From the NCBI GenBank assembly GCA_937974175.1, contig CALJIG010000027.1, forward strand, positions 30,655 through 94,654: a DNA stretch of 64,000 nt, in the 5' to 3' direction. This document shows positions 15,456 through 23,436 of the stretch, piece after piece (position 1 is the first letter of the stretch; the number at the start of each line of letters is the position of its first letter). Made by a program: the position numbers and the translations under genes. The notes below the pieces were generated by a model, which saw only the letters and a list, made by a program, of their open reading frames with translations, was not told where the DNA came from and made no database searches. The DNA is from an uncultured Ignavibacteria bacterium (GTDB lineage: Bacteria; Bacteroidota; Ignavibacteria; Tepidaquicellales; Tepidaquicellaceae).

Positions 15456-17732
15456 CTATTTCTGCTTAGAGATTTTAATTATTATGCTTTTTGATACAGG
15501 TGTATTGCTTTTTCGTGCAGTTTCTGTGTAAGGTATAATGGGGTTTGCTTCAGGGAAGTACGTAGCTACGCAGCGTTCTTTAATATCATACTCTACAATT
15601 TTAAAATTTTCAACCATACGTTCTTTATCATAATAAGTGGCTAGGTTTACAGTATCATTATGTTTTAGTCCGGCCTTTTTAATATCAGCCTTATTCATCA
15701 ATATAACTCTGCGCCCGTTTAATATTCCGCGGTAGCGGTCATCAAGTCCGTAGATAGTTGTATTGAACTGGTCATGGCTTCGAATCGTCATCATAAGATA
15801 TTCGTCATCAGCTAATTCCAAAGTTGGAATTTCACTAGTGGTGAACATAGCCTTTCCGGATAAAGTATTAAAGTTACCGTCACGTGCAGAGTTCGGAAGA
15901 TAAAAGCCGCCGTTATTTCTTACGCGTTTATTATAGTTATCAAATCCCGGAATTACTTTTTCTATTTCATCGCGTATGTTATCGTAATGCTCCAGCATTT
16001 TATCCCAATTAACTTTTGAGCGGCTGTTAAGAGTTGCCTTTGCAAGACGGCAGACAATTTCCGGTTCACTCAATAATTTTACTGACGGAGGTTTTAATGT
16101 TCCCCTTGACTGATGAACAATACCCATTGAGTTCTCCACTGAAACAAATTGTTCTTTGTTATTTTTAATATCTAAGTCAGTTCTTCCCAGACAGGGTAGA
16201 ATAAGAGACTCTTCTCCTGTGAAAAAATGTGTGCGGTTCAGTTTAGTTGCAACGCTTACTGTAAGCTCACAGTTCTCAAGTGCTTCACCTGTATAATTAG
16301 TATCCGGAGTAGCAGATAAAAAATTTCCTCCCATTGCAAAAAAAACTTTCGCTTTACCTGTATGCATTGCAGTCATAGATTCCACTGTATCAAGACCGTA
16401 ATCAAAGGGAGCATTTAAATCGTAAACTTCATTTAGTTTATCAATAAATTCATGTTTAGGTTTTTCATAAATTCCCATAGTCCTGTCGCCTTGTACATTG
16501 CTGTGCCCGCGCACAGGGCATGCGCCGGCTCCGGGTTTACCAATGCTTCCCTTAAGAAGCAACAGATTTACTATTTCAGAAATATTATCAACTGCATTTT
16601 TATGCTGCGTAAGTCCCATAGCCCAGCAGTAAATAATTCTTTCTGATTTAATAATTAATTCAACTGCCTGCCGGATTTCTCCTATGGAAATGCCGCAGTT
16701 TTCAGATAGCGAATTTAAATCCTGCTGCTTTAAATCTTTTATAAAATTTTCAAATCCATCTGTATTGTTCTTTATAAAATCTAAATCAAAAATTTTACCG
16801 GGAGCTTTTTCTTCTTCCTGGAATAGTAAAAACATTATTGCTTTCAGCAGAGGAACATCGCCGTTAATTCTTACTTGTAAATATAAATCGGTCAGCTTGG
16901 AGGCAATTCCGAAAACACCTTTTACACTTTGCGGATCATCGAAGCCGATGAGTCCTGCTTCTTTAAGAGGATTGATTGAAATAATTTTTGCGCCGTTTGC
17001 TTTGGCTTTTTGCAATGCTTTCATCATTCGCGGATGGTTTGTCCCCGGGTTTTGTCCTGCTATAATAATTAAATCTGTATTATAAAAATCTTCAAGTTTA
17101 ACAGTGCCTTTGCCGACACCGATGGTTTCTGTCAGCGCAACACCGCTGGACTCATGGCACATATTCGAGCAGTCAGGAAGATTATTTGTACCATATTCTC
17201 TTGCAAAAAGCTGATATAAAAAAGCAGCTTCATTGCTTGTTCTGCCTGACGTATAAAAAATTGTTTCATTGGGAGAAGAGAGTGAACTTAACTTATTGCC
17301 AATGATTGTAAATGCAGTATCCCATGATATTTCTTCGTAATTATCACTGCCTGATTTTTTGTAAACGGGCTGAGCAATACGTCCGAGTTTCCCTAGATAG
17401 AACTCGTCTTTTTCTTTAAGCTCAGATATTTTATTGTTCTTAAAAAAATTTAGGGTTACTATTTTTGAGGTGGCTTCTTCAGCAATTGCCTTTGCACCGT
17501 TCTCACAATATTCACCGAGTGAAGAGCGCTCTGTATCTGCATCAGGCCATGCGCATCCGGGACAATCGGGGCCGTTGAACTGATTAAGCTGAAACATAAC
17601 CTTACTTGCACGGAACGGACTCATTTCCTTGAGTAAATGCTTTGTAGCAGAAACTACGGAAGGCACGCCGCCTGCCTTAGTTTTAGGCTCAGTAATTTTA
17701 TGTTCTTTATTATTAGTTTTCTTAGATTTCAT
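15456..17732 (-). CDS. Molybdopterin oxidoreductase, FdhF/YdeP family
   Basis: A 758-residue molybdenum enzyme of the formate dehydrogenase alpha-like (YdeP) group. The N-terminus carries FNGPDCPGCAWPD and a nearby EYCENG, the cysteines typical of this group's iron-sulfur site. Further in come YTSGRTSNEAAF and NMCHESSG, which holds the likely molybdenum-ligand Cys. Later segments include IIAGQNPGTNHPRM, CPVRGHSNVQGDRTMG and the C-terminal cofactor-binding domain (TIRSHDQFNTTIYG). Length is normal. It overlaps fdhD by 11 bp and follows mobA, so cofactor synthesis and insertion genes are co-transcribed with it. No electron-transfer or NAD-binding partner subunit is nearby. The physiological substrate of YdeP-type enzymes is not established; formate is possible. 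Confidence 0.9.
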   Translation of the reverse strand: MKSKKTNNKEHKITEPKTKAGGVPSVVSATKHLLKEMSPFRASKVMFQLNQFNGPDCPGCAWPDADTERSSLGEYCENGAKAIAEEATSKIVTLNFFKNNKISELKEKDEFYLGKLGRIAQPVYKKSGSDNYEEISWDTAFTIIGNKLSSLSSPNETIFYTSGRTSNEAAFLYQLFAREYGTNNLPDCSNMCHESSGVALTETIGVGKGTVKLEDFYNTDLIIIAGQNPGTNHPRMMKALQKAKANGAKIISINPLKEAGLIGFDDPQSVKGVFGIASKLTDLYLQVRINGDVPLLKAIMFLLFQEEEKAPGKIFDLDFIKNNTDGFENFIKDLKQQDLNSLSENCGISIGEIRQAVELIIKSERIIYCWAMGLTQHKNAVDNISEIVNLLLLKGSIGKPGAGACPVRGHSNVQGDRTMGIYEKPKHEFIDKLNEVYDLNAPFDYGLDTVESMTAMHTGKAKVFFAMGGNFLSATPDTNYTGEALENCELTVSVATKLNRTHFFTGEESLILPCLGRTDLDIKNNKEQFVSVENSMGIVHQSRGTLKPPSVKLLSEPEIVCRLAKATLNSRSKVNWDKMLEHYDNIRDEIEKVIPGFDNYNKRVRNNGGFYLPNSARDGNFNTLSGKAMFTTSEIPTLELADDEYLMMTIRSHDQFNTTIYGLDDRYRGILNGRRVILMNKADIKKAGLKHNDTVNLATYYDKERMVENFKIVEYDIKERCVATYFPEANPIIPYTETARKSNTPVSKSIIIKISKQK

Positions 17733-18540
17733 TAAGCTTAATTCGTTCGTGATAAGTGTAAATATTGAATCTATTATCTCTTAAAAATCCTATGAGAGTG
17801 ATATTGTTTTCCTTCGCTAAATCAATTGCCAGACTCGAAGGCGCACCGACTGCGCATACAACCGGAATGCCATTCATCATAGCTTTTTGTATAAGCTCAA
17901 AACTTGCGCGTCCGCTAAGAAGTAAAATATTATTTGCAAGAGGTATCAGATTATTTTGTAATGCATAACCCGCAAGTTTATCTAAAGCATTATGTCTGCC
18001 GACATCTTCTTTTAGGGCAATGAAGTTTCCGTTGAAATCGAATAAACCGCTTGCATGAATCCCTCCGGTAGAATCAAATATACTTTGATGCTTTCGTAGT
18101 GTATCAGGTAAACTTAGAATAATATTTTTTGAAATAATGCTGCTTAATATTTCAACTTTATACTGTGAATTTGTTCTCACTGAATCAATTGAGCTTTTAC
18201 CGCAGATGCCGCAGCTTGACGTCATGTAAAAATTTCTGTCGGATGATTTGAGATTTAGCTCTGCATTTTCATTAATATGAACTGTAACTGTATTCATGCC
18301 GGCGGAGAATGACTGAATAGAGTTGTAATTTCTTATAATTCCTTCGGTGAATAAAAATCCTGTTGCAAGCTCTTCATCATTGCCGGGAGTTCTCATAGTT
18401 ATGGAAATGATTTTTCTCTCACCACCGTGAGTGATTGAAATTTCAAGCGGCTCTTCTATAGCAGTATTATCTTCTGCTTCCTTAGTTATTTCGTTCTGAA
18501 CTTTTAATATTTTATATCTTCCGTTACTCATCTTTATCAA
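17722..18540 (-). CDS. fdhD: Formate dehydrogenase accessory sulfurtransferase FdhD
   Basis: FdhD passes sulfur from a cysteine desulfurase to the molybdenum cofactor before insertion into formate-dehydrogenase-type enzymes. The conserved persulfide-carrying pair CGIC is at Cys110/Cys113 (SSCGICGKSS). Other family segments are GNDEELATGFLFTEGI (about 53-69) and ALKEDVGRHNALDKL, which binds the cofactor. The listed start is followed by a second Met three codons later, either of which could be used. Overlaps of 17 bp with mobA and 11 bp with the oxidoreductase gene show one operon and mark the oxidoreductase as its client. Confidence 0.95.
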   Translation of the reverse strand: MIKMSNGRYKILKVQNEITKEAEDNTAIEEPLEISITHGGERKIISITMRTPGNDEELATGFLFTEGIIRNYNSIQSFSAGMNTVTVHINENAELNLKSSDRNFYMTSSCGICGKSSIDSVRTNSQYKVEILSSIISKNIILSLPDTLRKHQSIFDSTGGIHASGLFDFNGNFIALKEDVGRHNALDKLAGYALQNNLIPLANNILLLSGRASFELIQKAMMNGIPVVCAVGAPSSLAIDLAKENNITLIGFLRDNRFNIYTYHERIKLNEI

Positions 18541-19063
18541 TTAGTTCTTTATGCAATGGAATAAATTTACAGTCATGTTCTTTAAGAAATTTTATAATGG
18601 AATATTTTCCTGAGTTATATTTCTCAAGTAAAATCTTATTCGATTTGTTTTCAAAAATAACTATAGAAGGCTCCGGGAAATTGTTTGATGTAAAACACGT
18701 TGCGAATTTATTTATATCTCTTTCATTAATCAGTGTGTGAATTAATGCTTCATCAATATTAATTAAATCACAATAAATAGTAATGAAATTTTCATTGGGG
18801 AATTGTTTTATAGCGGAAATTAATCCGGTGAGCGGTCCCTGATTTTCACTGCTGTCATCGTCGTAAATGATATCATAGTTCCCATTTGGAAGCTCTGTCT
18901 GTTTTTTATTTCGTGAGATTAAAATTTTATCTGTGAAAGGTGTGAGTAAGTCAGATAAGAAAAAAATGTGAGGTTTGCCATTGTAGTCTACCAATGCTTT
19001 ATCTTTTCCCATTCTTTCACTTTTACCGCCGGCGAGAATGAGGGCTGTTATTTGCCTCTTCAT
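18524..19063 (-). CDS. mobA: Molybdenum cofactor guanylyltransferase MobA
   Basis: Transfers GMP to Mo-molybdopterin to give the MGD cofactor. The signature ALILAGGKSERMGKDKALV (residues 7-25) binds GTP. GPLTGLISAI and the acidic IYCDLINID stretch (metal-binding Asp) follow in family order. At 179 residues it is slightly short but complete for MobA. It is the first gene of the mobA-fdhD-oxidoreductase operon and overlaps fdhD by 17 bp. The operon thus supplies a bis-MGD cofactor, consistent with a formate-dehydrogenase-like client. Confidence 0.93.
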   Translation of the reverse strand: MKRQITALILAGGKSERMGKDKALVDYNGKPHIFFLSDLLTPFTDKILISRNKKQTELPNGNYDIIYDDDSSENQGPLTGLISAIKQFPNENFITIYCDLINIDEALIHTLINERDINKFATCFTSNNFPEPSIVIFENKSNKILLEKYNSGKYSIIKFLKEHDCKFIPLHKELIDKDE

Positions 19064-19122
19064 ATAATGTAAAATACGGAATTAAAAGGAGGAGTAAAAA
19101 CTTTACAAATTTATATTGTAGT

Positions 19123-19518
19123 TTAATAAATATATGTTAATGTCCAAAGAGCGATAGACTCACCAATATAATTACCGCTGCCTTGATTAGAAAGTATCTG
19201 TCCTGACAACACTCCTATACTGGTTGTATCACGGTATATTTGTCCGTTTAGAATGCCGCTGTTTAGGACATTGCCTTTTACATCCACGTTAATTGAACTT
19301 CCGGAAAAATTTAGTGACATCGGGGAATTAAAGCTGCCATCATTGTTTACGGTAAGCGTGCCTCCACCGGATGCTCCGGTTGTAAATGTAAATCTGTAAG
19401 TACCTGTAAAGGGTGTGTGAGATGAAGTTGAATTTGTTAAGTCGTTTTCTTTAGCGCAGCTGTATAAAAATACCGTGCTTAAGAACAGAAAGAATATTCG
19501 ATAGAAAACTATATTCAT
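19123..19518 (-). CDS. Small lipoprotein, tandem paralogue 1
   Basis: A 131-residue predicted lipoprotein with lipobox FLYSC (Cys21). The mature part is beta-rich and Gly/Ser/Thr-rich: PFTGTYRFTF, VNNDGSF, a GNV-x-x-SGILNGQIYR stretch, and IGVLSGQI. The same order of elements (F/YxGxYxF, NNxGSF, GxIYR, IGxLSGQI) occurs in the upstream neighbour at 19520-19930, separated by only 1 bp between stop and start. The pair is therefore a tandem duplication of an unrecognised envelope lipoprotein. The outer-membrane protein at 19936 is probably in the same transcript. Confidence 0.75.
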   Translation of the reverse strand: MNIVFYRIFFLFLSTVFLYSCAKENDLTNSTSSHTPFTGTYRFTFTTGASGGGTLTVNNDGSFNSPMSLNFSGSSINVDVKGNVLNSGILNGQIYRDTTSIGVLSGQILSNQGSGNYIGESIALWTLTYIY

Positions 19519-19519
19519 A

Positions 19520-19930
19520 TTAATTACTCCCAGCCATTGAATAGCTGCCCTGAAGAGAATAGCCGCTATCGTTTAATGAAAAATCTCCGTAGCCTATCTG
19601 ACCTGAAAGAGAGCCAATTTCATACTGCGCTCTATAAATTTTCCCGGCTAAGTTACCATTCTCGTCTACAACTCCTGTGATAATTACCGGAAAAACCTCA
19701 GTACCTACTGACGAGCGAAGCTGAATGAAAAAACTGAAACTACCTCTGTTATTTATGACTACATCTTTTTGTCCCGTAAGTTCACTTGTTATTGAAAATA
19801 TATAGTTGCCTTCATATGGATTATTTATCTCGGCAATAATAACATCGCCGATTTCCTTTTCACATCCATAAAAAATAATTACAGGTACTGTTAGTAATAC
19901 TATTGTTAAATATTTTAGCGTACGAATCAT
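19520..19930 (-). CDS. Small lipoprotein, tandem paralogue 2
   Basis: A 136-residue lipoprotein with lipobox IFYGC (Cys23). The mature domain follows the pattern PYEGNYIFSI, INNRGSF, then GNLAGKIYR and IGSLSGQIGYG, matching the downstream paralogue at 19123-19518. It lies 5 bp after the end of the beta-barrel gene at 19936-20628. The family was not recognised. The repeated strand-turn elements suggest a compact beta fold facing the periplasm or surface. Co-transcription with the barrel protein suggests a shared envelope role, which is inference. Confidence 0.75.
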   Translation of the reverse strand: MIRTLKYLTIVLLTVPVIIFYGCEKEIGDVIIAEINNPYEGNYIFSITSELTGQKDVVINNRGSFSFFIQLRSSVGTEVFPVIITGVVDENGNLAGKIYRAQYEIGSLSGQIGYGDFSLNDSGYSLQGSYSMAGSN

Positions 19931-19935
19931 GATAG

Positions 19936-20628
19936 TTAAAACTGGACTCCGGTTGTAATGTGGAGATTATCTCTATACTCGACTATTCTATAGCTCGAAA
20001 CATTAAAGTCTACCTTCTGATAACTGTAAGCTGCGTCAAAAACAAGGTCTATATTATTTTTAATATTAAATCTTACTCCTGTTCCTGTCTGAAAATAAAT
20101 CCCTTTACCCTTTTCATCGGAAACAGAATAGCCCAGATCAATATAAAAATAAGGTTTAATTTTTTGAAAAAGGAAAGTAAACTTTGCATCTATAAACACC
20201 GGAACTGTATATCCCGAAGCATATTTAATGTATGAGCCGCCTATACCGAACGAAAGCTCGTTAACCTGGTATGAAAATACATTGGAGAAAGTCACATTGT
20301 TCTTATAATCGGAAATGTTTCTAACTAAACCGACTTTTGTAATGTTTGTAAACTTTTTTGTGGCGTAATATATTGAATCACGCTTCGGCCTGTTTAAATA
20401 ATCATCACGGTTGAAATTTTCTTTTTCTATACGTTCAACAACAGACATAGAAAAACTTAAATCTTTACCGTTTCTATCTGTAATTTTTACCGTGCTTCCG
20501 GGAATTAACTCAGTAATAACTCCCATAATTCTTGTACCATCTTTAAAATATATAACGTCCAAAGGAATATCCTGTGAATACACCTTTACAACTGCCAGCA
20601 AGAGAATAATAAAAAGAATTTTTTTCAT
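19936..20628 (-). CDS. Outer-membrane beta-barrel protein with N-terminal KDG-type domain
   Basis: A 230-residue protein with a signal peptide (1-18, ending VYSQ). The N-terminal domain, DVIYFKDGTRIMGVITELIP followed by VKITDRNGKDLSFSMSVVERIEKE, resembles a small beta domain found before Bacteroidota outer-membrane barrels. From about residue 95 come alternating amphipathic strands with aromatic girdle residues, ending in HITTGVQF. The final Phe is typical of barrel insertion signals. It leads a three-gene minus-strand group with the two lipoproteins downstream. Function unknown; an eight- to ten-strand barrel is likely from length. Confidence 0.75.
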   Translation of the reverse strand: MKKILFIILLLAVVKVYSQDIPLDVIYFKDGTRIMGVITELIPGSTVKITDRNGKDLSFSMSVVERIEKENFNRDDYLNRPKRDSIYYATKKFTNITKVGLVRNISDYKNNVTFSNVFSYQVNELSFGIGGSYIKYASGYTVPVFIDAKFTFLFQKIKPYFYIDLGYSVSDEKGKGIYFQTGTGVRFNIKNNIDLVFDAAYSYQKVDFNVSSYRIVEYRDNLHITTGVQF

Positions 20629-20648
20629 TTATTTTAGAGAAGGAAATA

Positions 20649-22151
20649 TTATAAAGTGACATAAGCATCCAATCCGTGCTTACCGCCTTCGCGTCCGAAT
20701 CCGCTTTCTTTGTATCCGCCGAAAGGAGATGCAGGATTAAATTTATTGAATGTATTTGCCCATACAACACCGGCTCTTAATTTGCTTAATACATTAAATA
20801 CTTTTGAGCCTTTATCTGTCCATACGCCTGCTGATAAACCGTAGAAAGTATTGTTTGCTTTTTCTATTGCTTCTGCGGGAGTTCTGAAAGTTAATATTGA
20901 TAGCACGGGTCCAAAGATTTCTTCATTTGCAATCCTGTTTGACTGAGCAACATCAGTGAAGAATGTCGGCTTGAACCAATATCCTTTCGAAGGAAGTGTA
21001 CACTCAGGCTGATACATTGTTGCGCCTTCTTCAATTCCCGAAGCAACCATTTCGTTAATTCTGTCTAACTGCATTCTTGAATTTATTGCGCCTATATCAG
21101 TATTCTTATCAAGCGGGTCACCGACTCTTAAGTTTTTCATTCTGTGTTTCAGTTTTTTAATCACAATATCTTTAATGCTTTCCTGTACAAGAAGTCTTGA
21201 GCCTGCGCAGCATACATGTCCCTGATTAAAATAAATTCCGTTTATAATTCCTTCTATAGCAGCATCAATTGGCGCATCTTCAAAAATTATATTTGCTGCT
21301 TTACCGCCTAATTCCAATGTAAGTTTTTTATCTGTACCGGCAATAGATTTCATTATTATCTTTCCGACTTCAGTAGAGCCTGTGAATGCAATCTTCTTTA
21401 CCTTCGGATTATTTACCATCCATGCGCCTGTTTCACCTGCACCTGAAATAATATTTACTACACCGTCCGGTACGCCTGCTTCCTGAATAACTTCAGCAAG
21501 CTTATATAATGTAAGAGGAGTTGTCTCTGCAGATTTAATTACAACCGTATTTCCGCATGCAAGTGCCGGAGCGATTTTCCATGCAGCCATTAATAATGGG
21601 AAATTCCACGGAATGATTTGCGCTACTACTCCGATTGGTTTCGGGTTTTGTCCCGGGAAAGCATACTTCAATTTATCTGCCCATCCGGCATAATAAAAGA
21701 AGTGTGCGATAGCTAAAGGAATATCAACAGATTTCGATTCACGAATCGGCTTACCACCGTCGAGAGATTCTATTACTGCAAACTCTCTTGCCTTCTCCTG
21801 TAAAATTCTTGCAATTCTGAAAATATATTTTGCGCGTTCCTTGCCTGAAATTTTACTCCACTCTCCATTGAAAGCCTTTTCGGCAGCGTTGATAGCTTTA
21901 TCAACATCTTTTTTTTCGGCGGAGGCAACTTTAGCAATAACTTCCTCAGTTGCCGGGTTTATTGTATTAAAATATTTTGCCGTCTTCTGCCATTTGCCGT
22001 CTATGAAAAGATCATATTTCGGTTTCAGTTTTATGTGGGAAGGATCTTCGATTGATTTGGAATAGTTCCATTTAGGCGTAATGTTGCTGCCCTTTACAGT
22101 AATCTCTTTGCCTTGAACTTTCTTAGTCTTAGCGGGTAGTTTTGAACTCAT
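20649..22151 (-). CDS. NAD(P)-dependent aldehyde dehydrogenase
   Basis: A 500-residue aldehyde dehydrogenase with all family landmarks: the IIPWNFPLLMAAWKIAPALACGN cofactor region, FTGSTEVGK (Rossmann turn), TLELGGKAANIIF with the general-base Glu, and NQGHVCCAGSRLL with the catalytic Cys. The cap is EEIFGPVLSI, and GGYKESGFGREGG lies near the C-terminus. It is downstream of deoC and a 52-residue protein on the same strand. Acetaldehyde from deoxyribose 5-phosphate cleavage is therefore the likely physiological substrate, giving acetate. This is inference from context. The N-terminus has about 25 extra charged residues. Confidence 0.93.
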   Translation of the reverse strand: MSSKLPAKTKKVQGKEITVKGSNITPKWNYSKSIEDPSHIKLKPKYDLFIDGKWQKTAKYFNTINPATEEVIAKVASAEKKDVDKAINAAEKAFNGEWSKISGKERAKYIFRIARILQEKAREFAVIESLDGGKPIRESKSVDIPLAIAHFFYYAGWADKLKYAFPGQNPKPIGVVAQIIPWNFPLLMAAWKIAPALACGNTVVIKSAETTPLTLYKLAEVIQEAGVPDGVVNIISGAGETGAWMVNNPKVKKIAFTGSTEVGKIIMKSIAGTDKKLTLELGGKAANIIFEDAPIDAAIEGIINGIYFNQGHVCCAGSRLLVQESIKDIVIKKLKHRMKNLRVGDPLDKNTDIGAINSRMQLDRINEMVASGIEEGATMYQPECTLPSKGYWFKPTFFTDVAQSNRIANEEIFGPVLSILTFRTPAEAIEKANNTFYGLSAGVWTDKGSKVFNVLSKLRAGVVWANTFNKFNPASPFGGYKESGFGREGGKHGLDAYVTL

Positions 22152-22188
22152 TTTCTGATTTTAAATTCTTTTTATTCTTTATAATAAC

Positions 22189-22347
22189 TTACTCTACAGA
22201 TTTTCCTTCGGACTCAACAAACTTTTTAATCGCTTCTATGTTTGCCAATATCATTTTTGCCTTTCCCAAGCCGAATGAGAATGGAAATTTTTCTCCGGGA
22301 TTTAAACAAATTAAGGCGTTTCCTTTGTACTCTGTTAGTTCTGGCAT
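22189..22347 (-). CDS. Small conserved protein of 52 residues between deoC and the aldehyde dehydrogenase
   Basis: A minus-strand frame from ATG (22345-22347) to TAA (22189-22191) encodes 52 residues. They include LICLNPGEKFPFSFGLGKAK and the helix MILANIEAIKKFVESEGK. The pattern FPFSFGxxKAKxIxxNxxxIxxFV resembles a group of uncharacterised ~60-residue proteins I have seen in anaerobes and Chlorobi-related bacteria. Spacing fits an operon: 18 bp after deoC and 37 bp before the dehydrogenase start. There is no signal peptide or membrane segment. The role is unknown; co-transcription suggests a link with the deoxyribose route. Confidence 0.72.
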   Translation of the reverse strand: MPELTEYKGNALICLNPGEKFPFSFGLGKAKMILANIEAIKKFVESEGKSVE

Positions 22348-22365
22348 TGTAGTATAATTTAATTT

Positions 22366-23316
22366 TTAATCGATTGTGAAGTAATCAGCTCCCTGATAGA
22401 AGCCTGTTCTTTGTTTTTTGATTTGCATTAATAAATCATTGAGCAATGTGCTTGCTCCGATTCTGAACATTTTATTGTTCAGCCAGTCAGGTCCTAATGT
22501 TTCATTCACTAATACTAAGTAAGCAATAGCATCTTTTGCAGTTTTTATTCCACCTGCAGGTTTCATTCCGATTTTTATTCCTGTTTCAAAATAATAATCA
22601 CGGATTGCTTCGAGCATTACAAGTGTTACAGGTAAGGTAGCAGCGGGCTGAACTTTTCCTGTAGATGTTTTTATAAAATCAGCGCCTGCCATCATTGCCA
22701 GAATGCTTGCACGTCTGACGTTATCGTATGTTTCAAGCTCACCGGTTTCAAGAATCACTTTTAAGTGCACGTCAACTTTTTTGCCGAGCTTCTCGCTCAT
22801 GTATTTTGATTCCTGTACGCAGACTTGTTTAATCTCTTTTATCTCATCGAACACTAACTGATATTCACCTGATAAAAATTCTCCTCTGGAAATTACCATA
22901 TCAATTTCATCAGCGCCATCTCTTATGCAATCTACTACATCCTGAACTCTTAAATCCATTGAGTATTGTCCCGAAGGAAATGCAGTAGCAACAGATGCAA
23001 CATGAACACCTGAATCGCCAACAGCTTTCACGGCAGTTTTAATCATATTAGGATAAACGCATACAGCACCGCAGCTGGGGATTGTATAATCACCGGGCAT
23101 AGGTCTTATAGCCTTCTGGCACATTGCAAGCACCTTGCCTTCAGTATCTTTACCTTCAAGAGTCGTAAGGTCAATCATGGATATAGCAGTATTTAAAGCC
23201 CAGATTTTACTTTCTGTCTTAATGCTTCTACCGGCTAGCATGGCAGCGCGCTCTTTCGTACCTATTTCATCAACGGGCAATAAAAAATTGCTTAAAAAAT
23301 TCTCTTTGAACTTCAT
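22366..23316 (-). CDS. deoC: Deoxyribose-phosphate aldolase
   Basis: Cleaves 2-deoxyribose 5-phosphate to glyceraldehyde 3-phosphate and acetaldehyde. The Schiff-base lysine is in GADFIKTSTGK, and the second conserved lysine is in GIKIGMKPAGGIKTAKDA. VDMVISRGEFLSG-like acidic and VHLKVILETGEL segments precede them. At 316 residues it belongs to the longer DeoC type, closer to eukaryotic-style DERA than the ~220-residue form. The gene leads a minus-strand group with a 52-residue protein and an aldehyde dehydrogenase that would remove acetaldehyde. It is divergent from the S9 peptidase at 23437. Confidence 0.95.
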   Translation of the reverse strand: MKFKENFLSNFLLPVDEIGTKERAAMLAGRSIKTESKIWALNTAISMIDLTTLEGKDTEGKVLAMCQKAIRPMPGDYTIPSCGAVCVYPNMIKTAVKAVGDSGVHVASVATAFPSGQYSMDLRVQDVVDCIRDGADEIDMVISRGEFLSGEYQLVFDEIKEIKQVCVQESKYMSEKLGKKVDVHLKVILETGELETYDNVRRASILAMMAGADFIKTSTGKVQPAATLPVTLVMLEAIRDYYFETGIKIGMKPAGGIKTAKDAIAYLVLVNETLGPDWLNNKMFRIGASTLLNDLLMQIKKQRTGFYQGADYFTID

Positions 23317-23436
23317 TCTTTTATTGTAATAAATTGTATTTGCTTTAGTTTAAACATAACAAATATTGAAAGAGATTAAAATAGACTAAAATATATCTAA
23401 AAAAAAATATATTTTTATACTTCAATCAAATTCAAC

